Positions 52,936-63,008 of a DNA stretch of 64,000 nt are shown here, in pieces. Below the pieces are notes generated by a model that worked only from the letters and a program-made list of their open reading frames with translations, did no database searches and was not told the DNA's origin. Numbering within the stretch: position 1 is the first letter of the stretch; each line of letters begins with the position of its first letter. This stretch comes from Hyphomicrobiales bacterium (GTDB lineage: Bacteria > Pseudomonadota > Alphaproteobacteria > Rhizobiales > Rhizobiaceae). Location of the stretch: assembly GCA_900472605.1 (NCBI GenBank), contig UCJD01000013.1, positions 37,701 through 101,700 of the forward strand, given 5' to 3'. A program made the translations under genes and the position numbers.

Positions 52936-55900
52936 TCAGGCCGCGTCTTCCACCTCGTCGCGCGGCTTGGCCGGCACGTAGTTCAGCACCGGTCCGAGCC
53001 AGCGCTCGACCTCGCGGATTTCCATGCCTTTGCGGCCGGCATAATCCTCGACCTGATCCCGCTCCACCTTGGCGACGCCGAAGTAGTAGCTGTCGGGATG
53101 GCCGATATAGATGCCCGAGACCGACGAGCCCGGCCACATCGCATAGCTCTCCGTCAGCGTGACGCCGGCGGCGTTCTCGGCGTCGAGCAGCGAGAACAGC
53201 GTCTTCTTCTCGGTATGATCGGGCTGCGCGGGATAACCGGGCGCCGGGCGGATGCCGGCATATTCCTCGGTGATCAGCTGATCCTTGCTGAACGCCTCGC
53301 CCTTGGCATATCCCCAGTATTCGCGGCGAACCTCTTCGTGCATGCGCTCGGCAAAGGCTTCGGCGAAGCGGTCGGCCAACGCCTTGACGAGGATCGACGA
53401 GTAGTCGTCGTTGACGCGCTCGAAACGCTCGGCGATCGCCACTTCCTCAATACCGGCCGTGACGACGAAGCCGCCGACATAATCCTGCTTGCCGCTGTCG
53501 ACAGGCGCCACGAAGTCCGACAGCGCCACGTTCGGGCGGCCATCACGCTTCGACAGCTGCTGGCGCAGCGTGTAGAAGGTCGCCAGTTCCTCGCTGCGGC
53601 CGTCGTCCTTGAACAGCTTGATATCATCGCCGACGGCACCGGCCGGCCAGAAGCCGATCACGGCGCGCGGACGGAACCACTTTTCGTCGATGATCTTCTT
53701 CAGCATCGTCTGCGCATCAGCCCAGAGCGCGCGTGCCGCCTCTCCCTGCTTCTCATCCTCGAGAATTGCAGGATATCGCCCCTTCAGTTCCCAGGTCTGG
53801 AAGAACGGCGTCCAGTCGATGTATTCGGCAAGCGTCGCCAGATCGTAATCCTCGAACACCTTGGTGCCGAGGAAGCTCGGCTTCGTCGGCGTATAGGCGG
53901 CCCAGTCCACGGCCTGTGCATTCTCGCGGGCCCGCGCCAGCGGCAGGCGCACCTTTTCGGCCTCGCTGCGCGCATGGGCGGCGGCGACCTTGGCATACTC
54001 GGCGCGGATGTCGCTGATATAGCCATCGCGGTTCTCGGGCGACAGCAGCGACGACACCACGCCGACCGCGCGGCTGGCATCGGTGACATAGACCGTCTGC
54101 CCCTTGCCGTAGCCCGGATGGATCTTCACGGCCGTATGCACACGGCTGGTCGTGGCGCCGCCGATCAAGAGCGGCAGGTCCAGACCCTGGCGCTCCATTT
54201 CGGCCGCCACATGCACCATCTCGTCAAGCGACGGCGTGATCAGGCCCGACAGACCGATGATATCGACCTTCTCGGCAACAGCCGTCTCCAGGATCTTCGT
54301 CGCCGGCACCATGACGCCGAGGTCGATGATCTCGTAATTGTTGCAGGCGAGCACGACGCCGACGATGTTCTTGCCGATATCGTGGACGTCGCCCTTGACG
54401 GTCGCCATCAGGATCTTGCCGGCCGACTTGCGCTGATCGCCGCCGTTCTGCCGCTTCTCTTCTTCCATGTAGGGCAGAAGCACGGCCACGGCCTGCTTCA
54501 TCACGCGCGCCGACTTGACGACCTGCGGCAGGAACATCTTGCCCGAACCGAACAGGTCGCCGACCACGTTCATGCCGGCCATCAGCGGCCCTTCGATGAC
54601 ATGCAGCGGACGCTCGGCCTGCAGGCGGGCTTCCTCGGTATCGGCATCGATATATTCGGTGATGCCATTGACCAAGGCGTGTTCAAGCCGCTTCTCGACC
54701 GACCATTCGCGCCAGGAGAGATCCTGCACGCGTCCCTCGCGCGCAGCCCCGCCGCGATACTTCTCGGCCACCTCGAGCAACCGCTCGGTGGCGTCGGAGC
54801 GGCGGTTCAGCACCACGTCCTCGCAGGCCTCGCGCAGTTCCGCATCGATCTGGTCGTAGACCGCCAGCTGGCCGGCATTGACGATACCCATGTCCATGCC
54901 CGCCTGGATGGCGTGGTAGAGGAACACGGCGTGCATCGCTTCGCGCACCGGCTCGTTGCCGCGGAACGAGAAGGACAGGTTCGACACGCCGCCGGAGATG
55001 TGCACCAGCGGCATCGTCTTGCGGATCGTCCGCGTCGCCTCGATGAAATCGACGCCGTAATTGTTGTGCTCTTCGATGCCGGTTGCGACGGCAAAGACGT
55101 TGGGATCGAAGATGATGTCCTCGGGCGGGAAGCCCGCCTGTTCGGTCAGCAGCTTGTAGGCGCGCGTGCAGATCTCGACCTTTCGGTCATAGGTATCCGC
55201 CTGCCCCGTCTCGTCGAAGGCCATGACCACGACGGCAGCGCCATAGGCATGCAGCAGCCTTGCCTGCGCCAGAAAATTCTCCTCGCCTTCCTTGAGCGAG
55301 ATCGAGTTGACGATCGGCTTGCCCTGCACCCGCTTCAGGCCGGACTCGATGATCGAGAACTTCGACGAGTCGATCATCACGGGCACGCGGGCGATGTCAG
55401 GTTCCGCGGCGATCAGGTTGAGGAACTCGACCATCGCCTTTTCGGAATCGATCAGGCCTTCGTCCATGTTGATGTCGATGATCTGCGCGCCGTTCTCCAC
55501 CTGGTCGCGGGCGACGTCGAGCGCCGCCGTGTAATCGGCATTGGTGATGAGCTTGCGGAAGCGAGCCGAGCCCGTGACGTTGGTGCGCTCGCCGACGTTG
55601 ACGAACGGAATGTCCTTGGTGAGCTCGAACGGCTCGAGGCCCGATAGCGACATGAACGGACGATGCTCGGGGATCGGGCGCGGCTTGTACTTGGCAACGA
55701 CCTCGGCGATCGCCTTGATATGCTCCGGCGTCGAGCCGCAGCAGCCGCCGACGATGTTGACGAGACCCTCGCGGGCGAACTCGTCGATCTGCGCTGCCAT
55801 CAGCTCCGGCGTCTCGTCATACTGACCGAACTCGTTCGGCAGGCCAGCATTCGGATAGGCGCAGATGAAGGTATCGGCGACACCCGACAGCTCCTGCAGA

Positions 55901-56709
55901 TGCGGGCGCATGGCGTTGGCGCCGAGCGCGCAGTTCAAGCCGATGGTGAACGGATTGGCATGGCGCACCGAGTTCCAGAAGGCCGACGGCGTCTGGCCCG
56001 ACAGCGTGCGGCCGGAAAGGTCGGTGATCGTGCCTGATATCATCACAGGCAGGCGAATGCCCTTGGCCGCGAAGCGCTCCTCGCAGGCGAAGATCGCCGC
56101 CTTGGCGTTCAGCGTATCGAAGATCGTCTCGATCAGGATGATATCGGCGCCGCCATCGATCAGGCCGTCGATCTGCTCGCCATAGGCGGTGCGCAGATCG
56201 TCGAAATCGACGGCGCGGAAGCCGGGATTGTTGACGTCGGGCGAGATCGAGGCCGTGCGGTTGGTCGGGCCGATGGCGCCGGCGACGAACCGGCGGCGAC
56301 CATCCTCGCGCTCGGCGCGGATGCAGGCGCGGCGAACGACTTCGGCGCCTTCCTTGTTCAGCGCATAGACCTCGCCCTCCATGGCGTAATCGGCCTGCGC
56401 GATGCGGGTCGAGGAGAAGGTGTTGGTCTCGAGAATATCGGCACCGGCCTTGGCGTATTTGTAATGGATTTCCTCGATCGCATCCGGCTGCGTCAGGATG
56501 AGAAGGTCGTTGTTGCCCTTCTGGTGGCAGGCGCAGCCGATGAAGCGGTCGCCGCGGAAGTGATCCTCGTCGAAGCCCAGCCCTTGGATCTGCGTGCCCA
56601 TGGCGCCGTCAAGCACGAGAATGCGTTCGCTGGCGGCTTTCCGCAGCGCTTCGAACACCTCGCTACCGTCGCGTTTTGCTCCTTCGGAACCAAACAGAGT
56701 ATCAAACAC
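52936..56709 (-). CDS. metH: Cobalamin-dependent methionine synthase
   Basis: MetH moves a methyl group from 5-methyl-THF through cobalamin to homocysteine. The 1257-residue product has all modules: homocysteine domain with zinc ligands C260, C323 and C324, pterin-binding domain, B12 cap, B12 domain with D774-V-H776-D-I-G779 (lower axial His) and a C-terminal reactivation domain (R-P-A-P-G-Y-P). The preferred start is GTG 56709, with AAGGAGTCCGCCC just upstream; the ATG at 56730 has no ribosome site. An operator shared with the metF operon lies upstream. Confidence 0.95.
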   Translation of the reverse strand: MFDTLFGSEGAKRDGSEVFEALRKAASERILVLDGAMGTQIQGLGFDEDHFRGDRFIGCACHQKGNNDLLILTQPDAIEEIHYKYAKAGADILETNTFSSTRIAQADYAMEGEVYALNKEGAEVVRRACIRAEREDGRRRFVAGAIGPTNRTASISPDVNNPGFRAVDFDDLRTAYGEQIDGLIDGGADIILIETIFDTLNAKAAIFACEERFAAKGIRLPVMISGTITDLSGRTLSGQTPSAFWNSVRHANPFTIGLNCALGANAMRPHLQELSGVADTFICAYPNAGLPNEFGQYDETPELMAAQIDEFAREGLVNIVGGCCGSTPEHIKAIAEVVAKYKPRPIPEHRPFMSLSGLEPFELTKDIPFVNVGERTNVTGSARFRKLITNADYTAALDVARDQVENGAQIIDINMDEGLIDSEKAMVEFLNLIAAEPDIARVPVMIDSSKFSIIESGLKRVQGKPIVNSISLKEGEENFLAQARLLHAYGAAVVVMAFDETGQADTYDRKVEICTRAYKLLTEQAGFPPEDIIFDPNVFAVATGIEEHNNYGVDFIEATRTIRKTMPLVHISGGVSNLSFSFRGNEPVREAMHAVFLYHAIQAGMDMGIVNAGQLAVYDQIDAELREACEDVVLNRRSDATERLLEVAEKYRGGAAREGRVQDLSWREWSVEKRLEHALVNGITEYIDADTEEARLQAERPLHVIEGPLMAGMNVVGDLFGSGKMFLPQVVKSARVMKQAVAVLLPYMEEEKRQNGGDQRKSAGKILMATVKGDVHDIGKNIVGVVLACNNYEIIDLGVMVPATKILETAVAEKVDIIGLSGLITPSLDEMVHVAAEMERQGLDLPLLIGGATTSRVHTAVKIHPGYGKGQTVYVTDASRAVGVVSSLLSPENRDGYISDIRAEYAKVAAAHARSEAEKVRLPLARARENAQAVDWAAYTPTKPSFLGTKVFEDYDLATLAEYIDWTPFFQTWELKGRYPAILEDEKQGEAARALWADAQTMLKKIIDEKWFRPRAVIGFWPAGAVGDDIKLFKDDGRSEELATFYTLRQQLSKRDGRPNVALSDFVAPVDSGKQDYVGGFVVTAGIEEVAIAERFERVNDDYSSILVKALADRFAEAFAERMHEEVRREYWGYAKGEAFSKDQLITEEYAGIRPAPGYPAQPDHTEKKTLFSLLDAENAAGVTLTESYAMWPGSSVSGIYIGHPDSYYFGVAKVERDQVEDYAGRKGMEIREVERWLGPVLNYVPAKPRDEVEDAA

Positions 56710-56747
56710 GGGCGGACTCCTTGACGTCATTGTAAAGACAAGCCGCC

Positions 56748-56776
56748 CAAATCACATAAAGATATCTTTATGTCAA
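56748..56776 (-). promoter_or_regulatory. metH promoter with palindromic operator
   Basis: On the minus strand TTGACA (56776-56771), a 17-nt spacer and GATTTG (56753-56748). The perfect 20-bp palindrome ACATAAAGATATCTTTATGT (56754-56773) fills the spacer and enters the -35 box, so a bound repressor would block polymerase. The 16-bp core is identical to the site at 24200-24215. Confidence 0.75.
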
Positions 56777-56882
56777 TATATCAGCGACATTTTCGCCATT
56801 GCCGACGCGCGGCGGATGACAGACTCGAACGCCCCCTATATAGGCAATTTCAACGCATTGTGTATGAAATCGGAGGAGTATC

Positions 56883-58142
56883 ATGGCACCTGCAATCGGC
56901 GACGCAGCACTCGGCAACTGGACGACGCGCACCTATCACCGCGACTGGCTCGTCGCCCAGGCGAACGGCCTGTTCGATTTCTTCCAGCATGACTCGATCA
57001 ATCCCAAGGGTGGCTTCTACGATCTCGACGACACCGGCAAACCGCTGGATGCCGAGGGTCAAGTGCGCGGCATCCATATCGCCGCCCGCGCCGTCCATTG
57101 CTTCTCGATCGGCACCCTGCTCGGCGGCCCCGGCGCTTCCGATGTGGTCGATCACGGCATGCAGTACATCTGGAACCACCACCGCGATCTAGAGAATGGC
57201 GGCTATTTCTGGTCGCTGAACAATGACGGCCCGGTCGACACCAACAAGCAGGGCTACGGCCACGCCTTCGTGCTGCTCGCCGCTTCCTCCGCCAAGACGA
57301 TAGGCCATCCGCTTGCCGACGGCATGCTCGCCGACATCACAGAAGTTCTCAATACCCGCTTCTGGGAAGCCAGACACGGCGCCATCGCCGAGGAGTTCAC
57401 CGCCGACTGGCAGCCGCTCGACGGCGGCACCTATCGCGGCCAGAACTCCAACATGCACCTGACCGAGGCGCTGATGGCCGCCTTCGAGGCAACCGGCGAC
57501 CGCGACTACCTCACGAAGGCCGAAAGCATCGCCGACCTCGTCATCCGCCGCGCCGCCGGCTCCGTCGGCTGGCGCGTCGCCGAGCACTTCGACACAGACT
57601 GGACGCTCGACAAGAACTACTATCACCCGAACGAGATGTTCCGCCCCGCGGGCACCACACCCGGCCACTCGCTCGAATGGGCGCGCCTCCTGTTGCAACT
57701 CTGGGCGCTCGGCGGCAAGAAGCTGGAATGGCTGCCGGATGCCGCCAAGGGCCTGTTTTCGCAAGCGATGGCGCTCGGCTGGGACGACGATCACGGCGGC
57801 TTCTTCTATACGCTCGATTGGGAAGACCGCCCGGATAAGCGGCAGAAGATGTGGTGGCCAGCCTGCGAAGGTGCGGCTGCCGCCCACTACCTCAACGAAC
57901 ATCTGCCGAGCGACTACCACGAGGAAAGCTACCGCAAGATCTGGAACGTCATCGAGCGCAGCTTCATCGACCACAGGAACGGCGGCTGGCATGAGGAACT
58001 GACGGAACAGATGGTCCCCGCCCACACCATCTTCCCCGGCAAGGGCGATATCTATCACGCCCTGCAGGCCTGCCTGATCCCGCTCTTCCCGGCAACGGGC
58101 AGCCTGACCAAGGTCATCCCGGAAGCGGGTGGCAATATCTGA
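56883..58142 (+). CDS. AGE-family sugar isomerase/epimerase (mannose isomerase/YihS-like)
   Basis: The 419-residue product is an (alpha/alpha)6-barrel of the N-acylglucosamine 2-epimerase family. Diagnostic parts are G-G-F-Y-D-L-D near 43-49, R-G-Q-N-S-N-M-H-L-T-E-A near 186-197, T-P-G-H-S-L-E-W-A-R and K-G-D-I-Y-H-A-L-Q-A, which supply the catalytic histidines and the Arg. It may interconvert mannose, fructose and glucose, or N-acyl sugars, or sulfoquinovose; the exact sugar is open. GGAGGAGTATC gives a strong start. Confidence 0.87.
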   Translation: MAPAIGDAALGNWTTRTYHRDWLVAQANGLFDFFQHDSINPKGGFYDLDDTGKPLDAEGQVRGIHIAARAVHCFSIGTLLGGPGASDVVDHGMQYIWNHHRDLENGGYFWSLNNDGPVDTNKQGYGHAFVLLAASSAKTIGHPLADGMLADITEVLNTRFWEARHGAIAEEFTADWQPLDGGTYRGQNSNMHLTEALMAAFEATGDRDYLTKAESIADLVIRRAAGSVGWRVAEHFDTDWTLDKNYYHPNEMFRPAGTTPGHSLEWARLLLQLWALGGKKLEWLPDAAKGLFSQAMALGWDDDHGGFFYTLDWEDRPDKRQKMWWPACEGAAAAHYLNEHLPSDYHEESYRKIWNVIERSFIDHRNGGWHEELTEQMVPAHTIFPGKGDIYHALQACLIPLFPATGSLTKVIPEAGGNI

Positions 58143-58184
58143 AGGAAGCGATAGGCGGCGGATCGCTTGCGCCGCCGCGAGCGA

Positions 58185-59615
58185 TCAACGCCCTGCCGCG
58201 ACCTTTTTCGGCCGGGCGCCCTTTATCAGAGGGGACGGTAAGTCGGTCGAGGCCGTGACGACCCCGCCTCGACCATCCGCCTTGGCCTGATAAAGCGCCG
58301 CATCGGCCGCTTTCAAAGCGGCATCGCAGCTCGTCCCGTGCTCGACCTTGCTAAGGCCGAACGATGCGCCGATCGCAACGATCGAACCAGACAACGACAT
58401 CGGCTCGCATAGCAACGCGGAAATCCGCCGGCAGGCCGCCTCGGCCTCGCGCACCGACATATTCGGCATCAGCACCGCGAATTCATCGCCACCGAGGCGA
58501 AAGAGCCGGTCGACATCGCGCGTCGCCGTGCCCAGCCGCGATGCGACGACCTTCAAAAGGTCGTCGCCGACGGCATGGCCGTAGGAATCGTTGATCGCTT
58601 TGAAGCCATCGAGGTCGAAGCAGACCACCGTCAAAGTGCCGTCAGCGGCCAGAGCCGAGTATTCGTCGTCGAGCAAGGAGCGGTTGGCAAGTCCCGTCAG
58701 AAAGTCATGCGTTGCGGCATGTCGCATCTGCTTTTCGCGGCTGACCAGCATTTGCGCCGTCGATTGTGAGACACGCACCATCAGAAAACCGCCGACGAGC
58801 AGGACCACGATGACAGTGACGATCAGCGGCAGCGCTTGGTAGAGAACATCGGCCGCCGGCGTCGGGGACCGCCAGGATAGAACCTCGACTTCGCCCCCTG
58901 CTCCGATCGCGACTTCCGCGCGGGCGCGGGAAGGCGCCACCGTGGACAGTGGCGTAATATGGGCGTCATCGAGCAGAAAGCGATCGCCGAAGAAATTCTG
59001 CAGGCTTCCGCTGATCGGCATTGCCGTGATTAGAATGGGGGCCCGATCTGCTTTCAGCTTTGCCGTTCCGAAATCGGGCTGAAAAAGACTTGCCGAGAGG
59101 AGCACGGCTTCCTCGCCAAGCACCTCGATACGGCTGCTGACGACCGGATCGGGAATACCCTTCCTGCCGGTGACATGCTCGCGTCCACGCACGTCTTTTA
59201 CCAGCCGCTCCGTATCCGCAACGATCGAGGCAGGCCCTCTGGCAAAGAATGGCCTGTCTTTGACGCTGTCATCCGTGCGGGAGTAGACGATGGCATCGCT
59301 GCGATCGAGAACGGCAGTAAAGCGGGTTCGCGATGTCCCGATCAGCGAGGCGCCGATGTTGCGATCCGTCCACTCGAAATCGAAGCTGTTGTCGAGCTTG
59401 GCGATCGCCTCGTCCCATATCGTCCATGCAGTCAGTGAGAATTCGACATCCGTCGTCCAGAACGCGATGTTGCGCTCAACCAATGCTTCCTGCCGCTGGC
59501 GCGCGTCCGCATCGATCCGCGCAGCGCCATAATAGGAAAACGCCGCCAGTCCCGCGATCAACATGGCAACGCAGGCAACAGCGGGGCCGACAAGCCTGAA
59601 ATGAACGAAACGCAT
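58185..59615 (-). CDS. Membrane CHASE4-like diguanylate cyclase (GGDEF)
   Basis: The 476-residue product has a membrane helix at about 8-27, a periplasmic sensor region (about 30-250, CHASE4-like, with T-A-W-T-I-W-D-E), a second helix at about 253-275 and a GGDEF domain with the intact active site G375-G-D-E-F379. The inhibitory I-site R366-D-V-D369 lies five residues earlier, so product inhibition by c-di-GMP is expected. No EAL domain is attached. The start M-R-F-V-H-F at 59615 opens the first helix. Confidence 0.88.
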   Translation of the reverse strand: MRFVHFRLVGPAVACVAMLIAGLAAFSYYGAARIDADARQRQEALVERNIAFWTTDVEFSLTAWTIWDEAIAKLDNSFDFEWTDRNIGASLIGTSRTRFTAVLDRSDAIVYSRTDDSVKDRPFFARGPASIVADTERLVKDVRGREHVTGRKGIPDPVVSSRIEVLGEEAVLLSASLFQPDFGTAKLKADRAPILITAMPISGSLQNFFGDRFLLDDAHITPLSTVAPSRARAEVAIGAGGEVEVLSWRSPTPAADVLYQALPLIVTVIVVLLVGGFLMVRVSQSTAQMLVSREKQMRHAATHDFLTGLANRSLLDDEYSALAADGTLTVVCFDLDGFKAINDSYGHAVGDDLLKVVASRLGTATRDVDRLFRLGGDEFAVLMPNMSVREAEAACRRISALLCEPMSLSGSIVAIGASFGLSKVEHGTSCDAALKAADAALYQAKADGRGGVVTASTDLPSPLIKGARPKKVAAGR

Positions 59616-59721
59616 TGCCAACACACCCCGGACCAAAAACCACCCATACGGATTGATGGAACTCCATAGGATGGCAGAGCTTACAATCAGGTTATCGCCC
59701 GGCGCGAATGCGTGCCGCCGG

Positions 59722-60309
59722 CTACGATGACGGAATGCGCGGCTCCTCGACCAGATAGAACTCCGCGACCGGCGTGACATCGGAAACGAAGAAGCCGAAC
59801 CTCGATTGTTCACCGGGATCGAGATGTCCCTCGTCGAAATTCAGCCGGTCGAAGCTCTCGAAGCGGCTTTCGAAGTGCATGAAACGGTTCGACGAAATCA
59901 GCGACGGATTGGGATCGGCTTGCCCGAAGGACAGCCCGTCGTTGAAGTCGCTGGGCTTGCCGCGGATTTCCTGAAGCTCGAAGCCGAAGCCGATCCACGC
60001 CAGCCCACTTTGGTTCACCGCCACCACGCGCAGGTGAAACGAGCCGGGCACCGTTGTCTTCAGCTCGGCGGGTTTGGCGAAGCGGATCACCAGCGTCACC
60101 GGCGCGAGGCTGTCGAACGCCTCGCGGATCTCGATTGGATCCTCCCGCGTGCCAGAGCCGGAGATAGACAGGATGCTGAAGCCGCCGAGTTCGTCGGAGA
60201 ACGAATAGTCCCCCGCATGCCACCGCCCGTCATCGGCCGGCCCGGCGCTGATCAGCGCCAGAGAGAGCAACCCTCCAAGAATGCGCCCCAAGTTGCAATG
60301 ACGCGTCAT
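59722..60309 (-). CDS. Hypothetical exported protein
   Basis: The 195-residue product has a signal peptide (L-L-S-L-A-L-I-S-A-G, cleavage near residue 24) and a beta-rich remainder with H-A-G-D-Y-S-F-S-D-E-L-G-G-F and L-D-P-G-E-Q-S-R-F-G-F-F. I do not recognise the family. The start M-T-R-H-C-N at 60309 opens the signal peptide, with AGGATCG upstream; the frame is open further without support. It is divergent from the small monooxygenase-like gene. Confidence 0.65.
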   Translation of the reverse strand: MTRHCNLGRILGGLLSLALISAGPADDGRWHAGDYSFSDELGGFSILSISGSGTREDPIEIREAFDSLAPVTLVIRFAKPAELKTTVPGSFHLRVVAVNQSGLAWIGFGFELQEIRGKPSDFNDGLSFGQADPNPSLISSNRFMHFESRFESFDRLNFDEGHLDPGEQSRFGFFVSDVTPVAEFYLVEEPRIPSS

Positions 60310-60484
60310 CGATCCTGCTTCCCGATCGAGGTGTCGCCACCATACATGCAATTTCAGCGGCGTGCGATGCGCAAGGTCCGTCAGCCCGGCCCGATGCATT
60401 TCCACGCGCGCGAAACCCTCATCGGTGTTACCGTACCGCCAGGGCATCCCAACGAAACATGTGAATGCAACGCAGGAGCGGGAC

Positions 60485-60754
60485 ATGACGACAGTTTTCG
60501 TAAGGCATGAGGTTTCGGACTATGCTGCCTGGCGCAAGGTGTATGACGGCTTCCGGTCTGTGCAGGCGGCCAATGGCGTGATCGCCGAGGCGGTTTTCCA
60601 GTCCGCCGACAATCCCAACGACATCACCGTCACCCATGAATTTTCAACGCCCGACGCCGCCAAGGCCTTCATGCAGCTTGATGAACTCCGCTCGGCCATG
60701 CGCACCGGCGGCATCCTCGGCGCACCGACCCTCTGGATGGTCGAGAAGGCGTAA
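60485..60754 (+). CDS. Small ABM-like (dimeric alpha/beta barrel) protein
   Basis: The 89-residue product resembles antibiotic-biosynthesis-monooxygenase-like dimeric alpha/beta barrels: V-R-H-E-V-S-D-Y-A-A-W-R-K-V-Y-D at 6-21, I-T-V-T-H-E-F at 47-53 and a final T-L-W-M-V-E. CAGGAGCGGGAC lies before the ATG. Such proteins often act as small cofactor-free oxygenases or stress proteins; its role is unknown. The upstream frame to 60362 is not supported. Confidence 0.7.
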   Translation: MTTVFVRHEVSDYAAWRKVYDGFRSVQAANGVIAEAVFQSADNPNDITVTHEFSTPDAAKAFMQLDELRSAMRTGGILGAPTLWMVEKA

Positions 60755-60796
60755 CCGTCGCGGTACGATAAGCCCAGCACTCTTCTACGCGGCGCG

Positions 60797-61288
60797 TTAC
60801 GCCAGACGCAAAGCGTCCAGATCCTTCGCCAGCATCAGCGCCAGCGCCTCGACGACGAGATTGTGGTCGTCGCGCTGCGGCAGGCCGGAGACGGTCACCG
60901 AGCCGATGCAGCCCGTGCCCTTGACGTTGATCGGAAAGCTGCCGCCATGCGGCGCGTAGTCGGCGTCCGAAAGGCCGTTATCCGCCACCGTCTTGCCCTT
61001 CGCCTTGAGATCGAGGCCGATGGCATAGCTGCTGCGGAAGTAGCGCAGCACCAGATTGCGCTTGCGGCGCACCCACTGGACATTGTCGGGCGTGACGCCG
61101 GGAAGAGCCACGTAGAAGACCGGCATGGAATGCAGGTTGATATCGATCGCGATACCGAGGCCACGCTCCGAACCCAGCTCCTGCAGCAGTTTGCCCAGCT
61201 GCCATGCCGTTGCCAGATCGAAACTGTCGAAGCTCAGCACCTTCTCCTGCTCGGCAATCCGCGCAAGATCGTCATCAGGCATCGTCAT
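60797..61288 (-). CDS. HbpS/UPF0303 heme-degrading-domain protein
   Basis: The 163-residue product matches the HbpS-like (DUF336/UPF0303) family: W-Q-L-G-K-L-L near 30, I-A-I-D-I-N at 46-51, W-V-R-R-K-R-N-L-V-L-R-Y, D-Y-A-P-H-G-G-S-F-P-I and the glycine-rich G-C-I-G-S-V-T-V-S-G-L. Members bind small ligands including heme or act in sugar/amine metabolism operons. GAGGAAACAGCC precedes the ATG. It lies between the racemase gene and the small barrel protein; no operon partner is clear. Confidence 0.8.
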   Translation of the reverse strand: MTMPDDDLARIAEQEKVLSFDSFDLATAWQLGKLLQELGSERGLGIAIDINLHSMPVFYVALPGVTPDNVQWVRRKRNLVLRYFRSSYAIGLDLKAKGKTVADNGLSDADYAPHGGSFPINVKGTGCIGSVTVSGLPQRDDHNLVVEALALMLAKDLDALRLA

Positions 61289-61440
61289 GGCTGTTTCCTC
61301 TCCTCGAATGCTTTTTGCTGAGCATCGTCAGGGGAGCGAAAAAGTAAAGCGGAATCGTGGTGATAAGGCTGTTTCGGATACGCCGGTCCCGGCATCGAAA
61401 CATGCTCGGTTTGCATCGTCACGGACGCGACAGGCCGGTC

Positions 61441-62181
61441 TCAGCCTGCCGCCTGCCTCGGTGAAAATCGGCTCATCTCGCCGATAAAGGGTTTTGCAAG
61501 CGGTGCCGCATAGGAGCCGCGCTTGCTGGTCGAAAGACCGAGTGACACCAGCGCCTCGGCCTGCTTGACGGCAGCCGCCACGCCATCGACCACGGGCACG
61601 CCGTAGATCTCCTGCAGCTCGCGCGCCAGATCGGTCATCCCGGCGCAGCCGAGCACGATCGCTTCTGCGCCATCCTCCGACAGCGCCCGCTCGATCTCGG
61701 CCCTGAGCTTGCCGATCGCGCCCGACGCCTCGTCTTCCAGTTCCAGCACCGGAATATCCGACGCCCTGACCCTGGCCCGCTCGCCCATGCCGTAGCGCCG
61801 TACCAGATTGTCGATCAGCACCCGCGACCGCTCCAGCGTCGTCACCACGGTGAAGCGCTGCGCCAGGAAGCCGGCGGTGGCGACGGCAGATTCGCAAAGC
61901 CCCAGCACCGGCACGTCGGCAAAGCTGCGGGCTGCCTCGAGCCCGGTATCGTCGAAACAGGCGATCACGGCCGCGTCATAGGTCCCTGCCCGCTCTTTCA
62001 ACTCCGTCAGCAGACCGGGAATGGCAAGCGCCCCGTCATAATGCCCTTCGATCGAGACCGGCCCCATCCGCGAGGTGGCGGCGATGATCTCCGTGCCTGT
62101 TGCCGCCACCGCGCGCGCGGCGATCGCCGCCTTCTCGGTCATCGAGGCGGTGGTGTTCGGATTGACGATCAGGATGCGCAT
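61441..62181 (-). CDS. Asp/Glu/hydantoin racemase family protein
   Basis: The 246-residue product starts M-R-I-L-I-V-N-P-N-T, the standard opening of hydantoin racemase-like proteins, and has the two catalytic cysteines C75 (V-I-A-C-F-D-D-T-G) and C179 (L-G-C-A-G-M), which work as a two-base pair. It is 4 bp after the last ABC permease gene on the same strand, so transporter and racemase probably share a substrate such as a hydantoin, ureide or amino acid. The exact substrate is unknown. Confidence 0.87.
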   Translation of the reverse strand: MRILIVNPNTTASMTEKAAIAARAVAATGTEIIAATSRMGPVSIEGHYDGALAIPGLLTELKERAGTYDAAVIACFDDTGLEAARSFADVPVLGLCESAVATAGFLAQRFTVVTTLERSRVLIDNLVRRYGMGERARVRASDIPVLELEDEASGAIGKLRAEIERALSEDGAEAIVLGCAGMTDLARELQEIYGVPVVDGVAAAVKQAEALVSLGLSTSKRGSYAAPLAKPFIGEMSRFSPRQAAG

Positions 62182-62185
62182 GAGA

Positions 62186-63007
62186 TCAGCTTATCTTTGC
62201 CTGCCGTCCACGCAGCATCATCATGATACCCAGCGCGACGAGAATGATGGTGAAGGAAAACAGCGTCGTCACCGTGCCGAGCGCATAAAGCACCGGCGTC
62301 GTGACGTTGGTAGTCATCCCGTAGATTTCGAGGGGCAGCGTATTGTAGCTGCCAGAGGTCATCAGCGTGCGGGCGAACTCGTCGTAGGAGAGCGTGAAGC
62401 CGAACAGGCCGACACCGATCAGGCTTGGCGCGATCATCGGCAGCACGACATGCACGAAGGTCTGCCACGAACTCGCCCCGAGATCGCGCGCCGCCTCTTC
62501 ATAGGCGGGCGAGAAACGGTTGAAAACGGCGAACATGATCAGCACGCCGAAGGGCAGCGTCCAGGTGAGATGCGCGCCGAAGGCAGACGAATACCAGGCC
62601 GGCTTCAGCCCGCCCTGCTGGAACACCACGCCGATGCCGAGCGAGATGATGATCGACGGCACCACCAGGCTGGCGACCGTGGCGTAGAACAAAACCGTGG
62701 CACCCTTGAACCGCCGGCGGAAGGCAAGGCCGGCGAGCAGCGACACGACGACCGTGACGATCATGACCATGAAGCCGAGCGAGAACGACCGCCGGAAAGA
62801 GGCGCCGAAATCACCCACTGCCTGCTTTTCGAACAGGTTGTAGAACCAGTGGGTGGACACGCCGTTCAGCGGGAAGGTCAGGCCTCCGTCAGGGCCTTGA
62901 AACGACAGGATCAGGATCGCCGACAGCGGGCCGTAGAGAAACAGCACGAAGACGATGAAGAAGGCGGCGAGGATATAGAATTCGAAGGTACGCTTTTCGT
63001 GCCCCAT
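62186..63007 (-). CDS. ABC transporter permease, PotC-like
   Basis: The 273-residue product has about six membrane helices and the EAA loop Y-E-E-A-A-R-D-L-G-A-S-S-W-Q-T-F. It belongs to the spermidine/putrescine-type permeases. The ATG at 63007 has AAGGAGCTTTGAG upstream and begins 1 base after the stop of the PotB-like gene; the frame reaches 63052 without support. Confidence 0.9.
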   Translation of the reverse strand: MGHEKRTFEFYILAAFFIVFVLFLYGPLSAILILSFQGPDGGLTFPLNGVSTHWFYNLFEKQAVGDFGASFRRSFSLGFMVMIVTVVVSLLAGLAFRRRFKGATVLFYATVASLVVPSIIISLGIGVVFQQGGLKPAWYSSAFGAHLTWTLPFGVLIMFAVFNRFSPAYEEAARDLGASSWQTFVHVVLPMIAPSLIGVGLFGFTLSYDEFARTLMTSGSYNTLPLEIYGMTTNVTTPVLYALGTVTTLFSFTIILVALGIMMMLRGRQAKIS

Positions 63008-63008
63008 C

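Noticed and set aside
52720..55647. Plus-strand open frame of 975 codons opposite metH
   Set aside because: It is a GC-rich antisense shadow of metH with Arg/His/Asp-rich composition, no domain and no ribosome site.
56709..56882. Cobalamin or SAM riboswitch upstream of metH
   Set aside because: The leader is short and lacks B12-box or SAM-aptamer motifs; a protein operator explains the region better.
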